From contig JAJDDY010000067.1 of NCBI GenBank assembly GCA_029260075.1, forward strand, positions 174,829 to 238,828: a stretch of 64,000 bases of DNA, read 5' to 3'. The notes under the pieces are model-generated. The model saw only the letters and a list, made by a program, of their open reading frames with translations. It made no database searches and was not told the origin of the DNA. The translations under genes were made by a program, and so were the position numbers. Shown piece after piece: positions 60,329 to 64,000 of this stretch. This stretch comes from Phycisphaerae bacterium (lineage in GTDB: Bacteria; Planctomycetota; Phycisphaerae; UBA1845). Position 1 is the stretch's first letter; each line of letters begins with the position of its first letter.

Positions 60329-61705
60329 CTACACCAGCGATAGCATGAACGCAAGAACGGCCGTGCCAAACGTGGCGATCGCAAGATAGCCCAGCCCGCG
60401 CCTCAGGGGGGCCTTCAACCTCGTAAAGGGTCGATCGACCTGCTCGCAAACACCGGCCACGACGGTCGCACCACGGAACGCTACTTTCGACAACGGAGCG
60501 GCGACCGACGCTTTGAGTCGCCCGATCAGCGGAACTTCTTCGGGTTCAGTTTCCTCCGTGGAATTCGCTTCGTCGGTTGCTTCCTCGGACGGATCGTCCG
60601 CGGTCGACGCCGTCCCAACCACGCCGAGCATGCTTGAACTGACGACGCCCTGTTTCGAATCGGCTACCGCGCTGACGGTTGTCGTGTGCGGGTCGCCGCC
60701 ACCCGATGTACCATCGGTCGCATCGACCGAACCCTGTTCGACGGCGGGTTCCTCTGCTTCGGTAAACTCGGACATGAAGTCTGGCACTTCAGGTGCCGCA
60801 CGAGTAGGCGTATCCGATGGCTCGTCGCTTGCGCCTTCGCTGTTTTCGTTCGTAGCTTCGACCGCATCGGCGTCGATCTCATCCGACACCGTGCCGACAA
60901 GACGTTCGAGCTCGGCCAACTCATTGTCCAAGTCAGTATCCGCCGGAGGAAAGTCGTCCGAAGTCCCGCTTGCTTCCGACGTTTCTTCGGACGCAGCATC
61001 GGGTGACGAAGCCGAGGAGGCGTCGAGAGCATCAGTTACGGGTTCGTCCGAGCTTTCTGTCGCGTCAACGGATTCGTCAATGGCGCTCGCCTCACCCGGA
61101 GGCGCGCCAGTCGACGGGCTATCTTCGTCGGGGCTTTGTTCAGACGCTTCGAGCACAGCTTCGACGATTGGCGATGCATCCATGGATGCGTCAGCGCTTT
61201 CCGTAGATTCCGTAGATTCATCGAGCGCATCCGCATCAACCGGAGCGACGTCGTTCGCTCCCACATTTTCGCCGGTAGCGTCCTCAGCAGCTTCCGACGT
61301 AGCGTCGGTATCGGGCTGAACATCAGCGGGTTCGACCAAATCATCCGTCACGGACGCGTCCGATCTTTCTGTGGCGCCTGGGCTTTCTTCAGGGATGGTC
61401 GCGTCAGTCGGAACCGCTTGGTTCGACGGATCTTCTTCGTCGAGACCCTCGTTGATCTCGTCCGACGCACCGGCGACTTCGGGCACCTCGTCCACCGATG
61501 TGTTCGTACTTTCCGAAGCGTCAGCCGAAGCCTCAGACGCCGTCGTATCCGCTTGCTCTGGCTGAGGGTCGTCGGATGTGCCGACTTCGACAGAGAGGTC
61601 GTCAGCCAGCGAGGCAGCCTGGGCCAGGACTTCGTCAAGGTTGGCCAGGATACTCGGGTCAGATTGGGCGTCCCCAGTCGAGTCGCTAGGGCGTTCGTCG
61701 CTCAT
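60329..61705 (-). CDS. Acidic, disordered, tail-anchored protein
   Basis: A 458-residue protein dominated by Asp, Glu, Ser, Thr and Ala with no stable-looking fold over residues about 1-385. Short near-repeats such as DASxxSTES and SDEPVTDALD occur throughout. The C-terminal part is basic (LIGRLKASVAAPLSKVAFRG; RPFTRLKAPLRRG) and ends in one membrane segment (LAIATFGTAVLAFMLSLV), so the acidic chain would face the cytoplasm. No homologue is recognised. ATG 61705 has GGA seven bases upstream. It precedes yidD by 46 bp on the same strand and is divergent from rsmE. Confidence 0.68.
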   Translation of the reverse strand: MSDERPSDSTGDAQSDPSILANLDEVLAQAASLADDLSVEVGTSDDPQPEQADTTASEASADASESTNTSVDEVPEVAGASDEINEGLDEEDPSNQAVPTDATIPEESPGATERSDASVTDDLVEPADVQPDTDATSEAAEDATGENVGANDVAPVDADALDESTESTESADASMDASPIVEAVLEASEQSPDEDSPSTGAPPGEASAIDESVDATESSDEPVTDALDASSASSPDAASEETSEASGTSDDFPPADTDLDNELAELERLVGTVSDEIDADAVEATNENSEGASDEPSDTPTRAAPEVPDFMSEFTEAEEPAVEQGSVDATDGTSGGGDPHTTTVSAVADSKQGVVSSSMLGVVGTASTADDPSEEATDEANSTEETEPEEVPLIGRLKASVAAPLSKVAFRGATVVAGVCEQVDRPFTRLKAPLRRGLGYLAIATFGTAVLAFMLSLV

Positions 61706-61832
61706 AGTGATTCCGTCGCTGTTTCGATCCGCCGACATCTAACGGCCGGCGCAAATGCATAAAGGTCTTATCGGCCCAACACCGGGGTGCATTGAAGTTG
61801 CCCTCAATCGCATCCGGCCGATAATCGCTGCC

Positions 61833-62564
61833 ATGCGGTGTCACCGGTTGTATTGCCCCACGTTGCAGGTCGGCACGGTCGAACTGCCCGCTGAGGAGGC
61901 CCACCACGCCATCAGCGTGCTACGAATCCGCTCCGGCACCACGGTGACCCTGTTCGACGGCGCGGGGCGTGAAGCCTCGGCCATCATCGACGCGATGGGG
62001 CGCCACAAGACCACTGCCGACGTCGAGACCGTCGCCACGCGCCCGTTTGACGTATCCCCCAGAATCACGCTGGCCGTCGCGATGGGTCGAGCCCATCGAC
62101 AGGGCTATCTCGTTGAGAAATGCACGGAGCTGGGGGTGTCGGCCATCTGGCCCATCATCGCCGCCCGGAGCGTGAGCAAGCCGGACGCCGGGTCGATCTT
62201 GAAGTGGACGCGCCGCGCGGTGGAAGCAGCCAAGCAGTCCCAACGGGCATGGGTGCCCGAGATCACCGCTCCGCAAACGTTCGATGAGTCCGTCACCCGG
62301 GCATCGGAATTCGAAGCCGCATGCATCGCCCATCGCGACCCGGATTCCATTCCACTGGGTCCGCTGCTCGAAGATCAAGTCAACGACGCCCGCGTTCTCG
62401 TCTGGGTCGGACCGGAAGGTGGTTGGTCCGACGACGAAGTCAACAAGGCCGTCGACGCCGGCGCCGCAACAGTAACCCTTGGTCCAACTATCCTACGAAC
62501 GGAGACAGCCGCCGTAGCCGTGTGCGCGGCCGCCGCCGCAAGATCGATCGTGTGGCATGCCTAA
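61833..62564 (+). CDS. rsmE: 16S rRNA (uracil(1498)-N3)-methyltransferase
   Basis: A 243-residue SPOUT-class methyltransferase that methylates U1498 of 16S rRNA with S-adenosylmethionine. N-terminal PUA-like domain with EEAHHAISVLRIRSGT. SPOUT core: KCTELGVSAIWPIIAARSV, RAVEAAKQSQRAWVPEI, VWVGPEGGWSDDEV and LGPTILRTETAAVAV (the knot). ATG 61833 is chosen because it matches the usual family start (MRCHRLYCP); the frame upstream to 61755 adds residues with no counterpart. Confidence 0.93.
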   Translation: MRCHRLYCPTLQVGTVELPAEEAHHAISVLRIRSGTTVTLFDGAGREASAIIDAMGRHKTTADVETVATRPFDVSPRITLAVAMGRAHRQGYLVEKCTELGVSAIWPIIAARSVSKPDAGSILKWTRRAVEAAKQSQRAWVPEITAPQTFDESVTRASEFEAACIAHRDPDSIPLGPLLEDQVNDARVLVWVGPEGGWSDDEVNKAVDAGAATVTLGPTILRTETAAVAVCAAAAARSIVWHA

Positions 62565-62685
62565 GCGAAGCGCAGGCATGCTGGTCATGGCGACGACTTC
62601 GGCCTCTGCGAAAACATGCCCGCGCTTTCAGCTTGGGCATACCACCCGCCGTTAATAGGTGACTGTCCCTATTTACTTATTTACT

Positions 62686-63522
62686 CTATTTACCGAGCCG
62701 CGTTTCCATCGCTTTCTTCACGACCTGGACAAATCCGTCGCGACGTTCGTCACGCGTTTCGACCAGTCGAGCGATGATTCCGCGAATATCAGCCACCGCT
62801 TCGTACACGTTGGCTGTGTGCTTGCGGGTGAAGTCCACGACTTGGACCGCGTCCCAGACGATGTGGTTCTGGCACACAGCCTGGAACCAAAACGTCTGCA
62901 CACCGACGGAACGTTTGCCGACTTCCGAGTTCCACACGAAGAAACCCGGTGCGAACGCTTCGCCATTGATTTCAGCCCATCCGGTCGGGTCGATGAGGAA
63001 GCAAAACATATCCTGCTCGCCGCAATACAAACCCGTTCCGCCTTCGCTCTCACCGCCGCTGTCACCGGCCTTCTGCGGCGGGATGAAATCCGTCGCGAAC
63101 TCGCGAACCATCGTCAGCAGGTCCACGTTGAAGAGCCGCGTGTAGCTGGCTCCGTGAATCGAGCGGACGTAATCCTCCGCTGCGTAAATCTGAAGCGGCT
63201 TCGAGCCGGGCGACAGTGTTTCGTCGAAGACCCGTCCCGCCGTTTCCGGTGCGAGACGGTTCACCGTGTTCTTACTGACGCCCGCCAACTTGCACAGCTG
63301 GCTAAAGCTCCAGTCCGTCATGCGATAGCTTGCACTACCGTTGAGTCGCAGGTCGAGCCGTCCCTTGTCGGGATGCGGCTTCAAGTCCTGCGGTCGCGGC
63401 CAATGTTCTACCGACCGCTCCTTCTCGTCATGGCAATGCTGCCACAGTTCGACAAGCGATTCGAATCGTTCATCCGGCGACCGCCGAAATAGCTCATCGT
63501 GAGCACGCGTTAATGTTTGCAT
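62686..63522 (-). CDS. DUF932 (phage/plasmid-type) protein
   Basis: A 278-residue soluble protein. DUF932-like text: GRLDLRLNGSASYRMTDWSF (residues about 50-75), VRSIHGASYTRLFNVDLLTM (central), and FWFQAVCQNHIVWDAVQVVD (C-terminal). This family is carried by plasmids, phages and integrated elements; its activity is unknown. ATG 63522 has AAGGAAGG six to thirteen bases upstream. It lies beside a predicted RNA fold and at the edge of what looks like an accessory segment. Codon usage does not differ obviously from its neighbours, so recent transfer is not proven. Confidence 0.75.
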   Translation of the reverse strand: MQTLTRAHDELFRRSPDERFESLVELWQHCHDEKERSVEHWPRPQDLKPHPDKGRLDLRLNGSASYRMTDWSFSQLCKLAGVSKNTVNRLAPETAGRVFDETLSPGSKPLQIYAAEDYVRSIHGASYTRLFNVDLLTMVREFATDFIPPQKAGDSGGESEGGTGLYCGEQDMFCFLIDPTGWAEINGEAFAPGFFVWNSEVGKRSVGVQTFWFQAVCQNHIVWDAVQVVDFTRKHTANVYEAVADIRGIIARLVETRDERRDGFVQVVKKAMETRLGK

Positions 63523-63963
63523 CGTACCTTCCTTTCGTTTTGGAATGAGTTCATGGAAAACCACGAGAGACAACCTTCAGTTGCACCACCGGCCTCTCGG
63601 CCACCCGCTGGGCATAAGCCCGGCAGGCCGACGAGGAGCCGTGTCGCGGCTGGTTGTGAATCAGCCGTTCACGATAGGTTGTCTTGAATGGTTATGATGA
63701 AGCGAAGAAGCGATGACGCATAACGCTTGCAATCGGTTAGGGACCAGCTTTCCGAGATGGACGGCCGGTCCTTCGGACGGTTTTGTCGTCTAGTTGGCGT
63801 TAGCAGGGACACCATCAAGTGTGGAATCTCCGAGGATGGTCCATTTGGGCGACGTATAACGAGCATGTCCCGAACGTAGTTGAAAAAGAGCGGTTCTCCC
63901 CTGGGGCCAACCACGGTGGTAGGCTCCGGGAAGAGAAGAACAGTCCCAAAAAGGAGAACCGCC
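63523..63963. other. Gap holding a predicted structured RNA upstream of DUF932
   Basis: Apart from the fold at 63568-63684, the gap has no recognised content. A 98-codon minus-strand frame (63669-63965) was not called: its start lies on the ribosome site of the next plus-strand gene and it has none of its own. Confidence 0.4.
63568..63684. ncRNA. Candidate structured RNA with closed multibranch fold
   Basis: A closing 9 bp helix (AGACAACCT 63568-63576 with AGGTTGTCT 63676-63684) encloses two stem-loops. The first is CCTCTCGGCC with GGCCG-A-C-GAGG (one bulge), itself containing a 7 bp hairpin GCTGGGC-ATAA-GCCCGGC at 63607-63624. The second is CGGCTG/CAGCCG at 63647-63667. No known RNA family was recognised. 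The strand is undecided; on the minus strand it would lie just upstream of the DUF932 ribosome site. Confidence 0.4.
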
Positions 63964-64000
63964 ATGTCGAAAAGTTACTCGAAGCGAACGAAGAAATCGA
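63964..64000 (+). CDS. Start of a gene cut by the window edge
   Basis: ATG 63964 is preceded by AAAAAGGAGAACCGCC, a near-ideal ribosome site. The 12 codons visible read MSKSYSKRTKKS, a basic N-terminus. Nothing more can be said of the product. Confidence 0.6.
   Translation, partial: MSKSYSKRTKKS

Noticed and set aside
63669..63965. 98-codon minus-strand frame at the right edge
   Set aside because: Its start codon sits on the ribosome site of the divergent plus-strand gene, it has no site of its own, and part of it overlaps the predicted RNA fold. It could still be real; a homology search would decide.

Overview
The window is about 60% GC and densely coding. It reads as chromosome from a planctomycete, most likely of the Phycisphaerae type. 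Pointers are a miniature Hc1-type (chlamydial/planctomycetal) histone gene, a C-terminal zinc ribbon of the CxxCGYxLxGL...RCPECG kind, many lipoproteins and TPR proteins of unknown function, a thrombospondin-type-3 repeat surface protein, and several families of dispersed palindromic repeats in almost every gap. The taxonomic call is an inference. No rRNA, tRNA, CRISPR array, insertion sequence or integrase gene was recognised.

Layout. 1-4.3 kb: a membrane protein and a three-gene cassette (diheme lipoprotein cytochrome c, CcoN-like subunit I, CcoO-like monoheme subunit). 4.8-8.9 kb: YeiH-family transporter, fructose-1,6-bisphosphatase, PAS-Fis regulator. 9-14.7 kb (minus strand): formyltransferase, outer-membrane barrel protein, and a TPR/holA/lipoprotein operon. 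15.5-19.2 kb: mini-histone, FabZ-like dehydratase, HTH-receiver protein, LysM protein. 20.3-23 kb: membrane pyrophosphatase with an unusual insertion. 23.3-26.2 kb: thioredoxin-fold lipoprotein, GYF_2-AIM24 protein, small lipoprotein. 27.5-30.5 kb: trigger factor with a histone-like tail followed by two clpP genes. 31.9-33.6 kb: sulfotransferase-like plus class IV aminotransferase. 36-42.3 kb: a GlcD-GlcF-type fusion and a glycosyltransferase on one strand, ribF-nrnA on the other. 42.6-48 kb: cyclophilin, GT-C/TPR protein, NtrC-type regulator, receiver protein with Glu in place of the phospho-Asp. 48-57 kb: TSP3 protein, D-amino-acid-transaminase-like enzyme, rhomboid protease, DUF1844 protein, BshC-like protein, GT2. 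56.8-62.6 kb: TPR lipoprotein, toroid-like protein, yidD, acidic tail-anchored protein, rsmE. 62.7-64 kb: a DUF932 (phage/plasmid-type) gene, a compact predicted RNA fold, and the start of another gene cut by the window edge. This last part looks like the edge of an accessory region.

Functional themes are respiration and energy (cytochrome cassette, pyrophosphatase, FAD/Fe-S oxidoreductase), protein quality control (trigger factor, ClpP1, ClpP2, cyclophilin, YidD, rhomboid) and regulation (three receiver or sigma-54-type regulators). The gaps carry at least seven repeat families. Two of them (R1, R3) are roughly 130-155 bp and tend to be bounded by CTAG, several copies starting exactly at the stop codon of the preceding gene. 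The most unusual coding observation is the CcoN-like subunit, which keeps the heme histidines but has lost all three CuB histidines and the active-site tyrosine.
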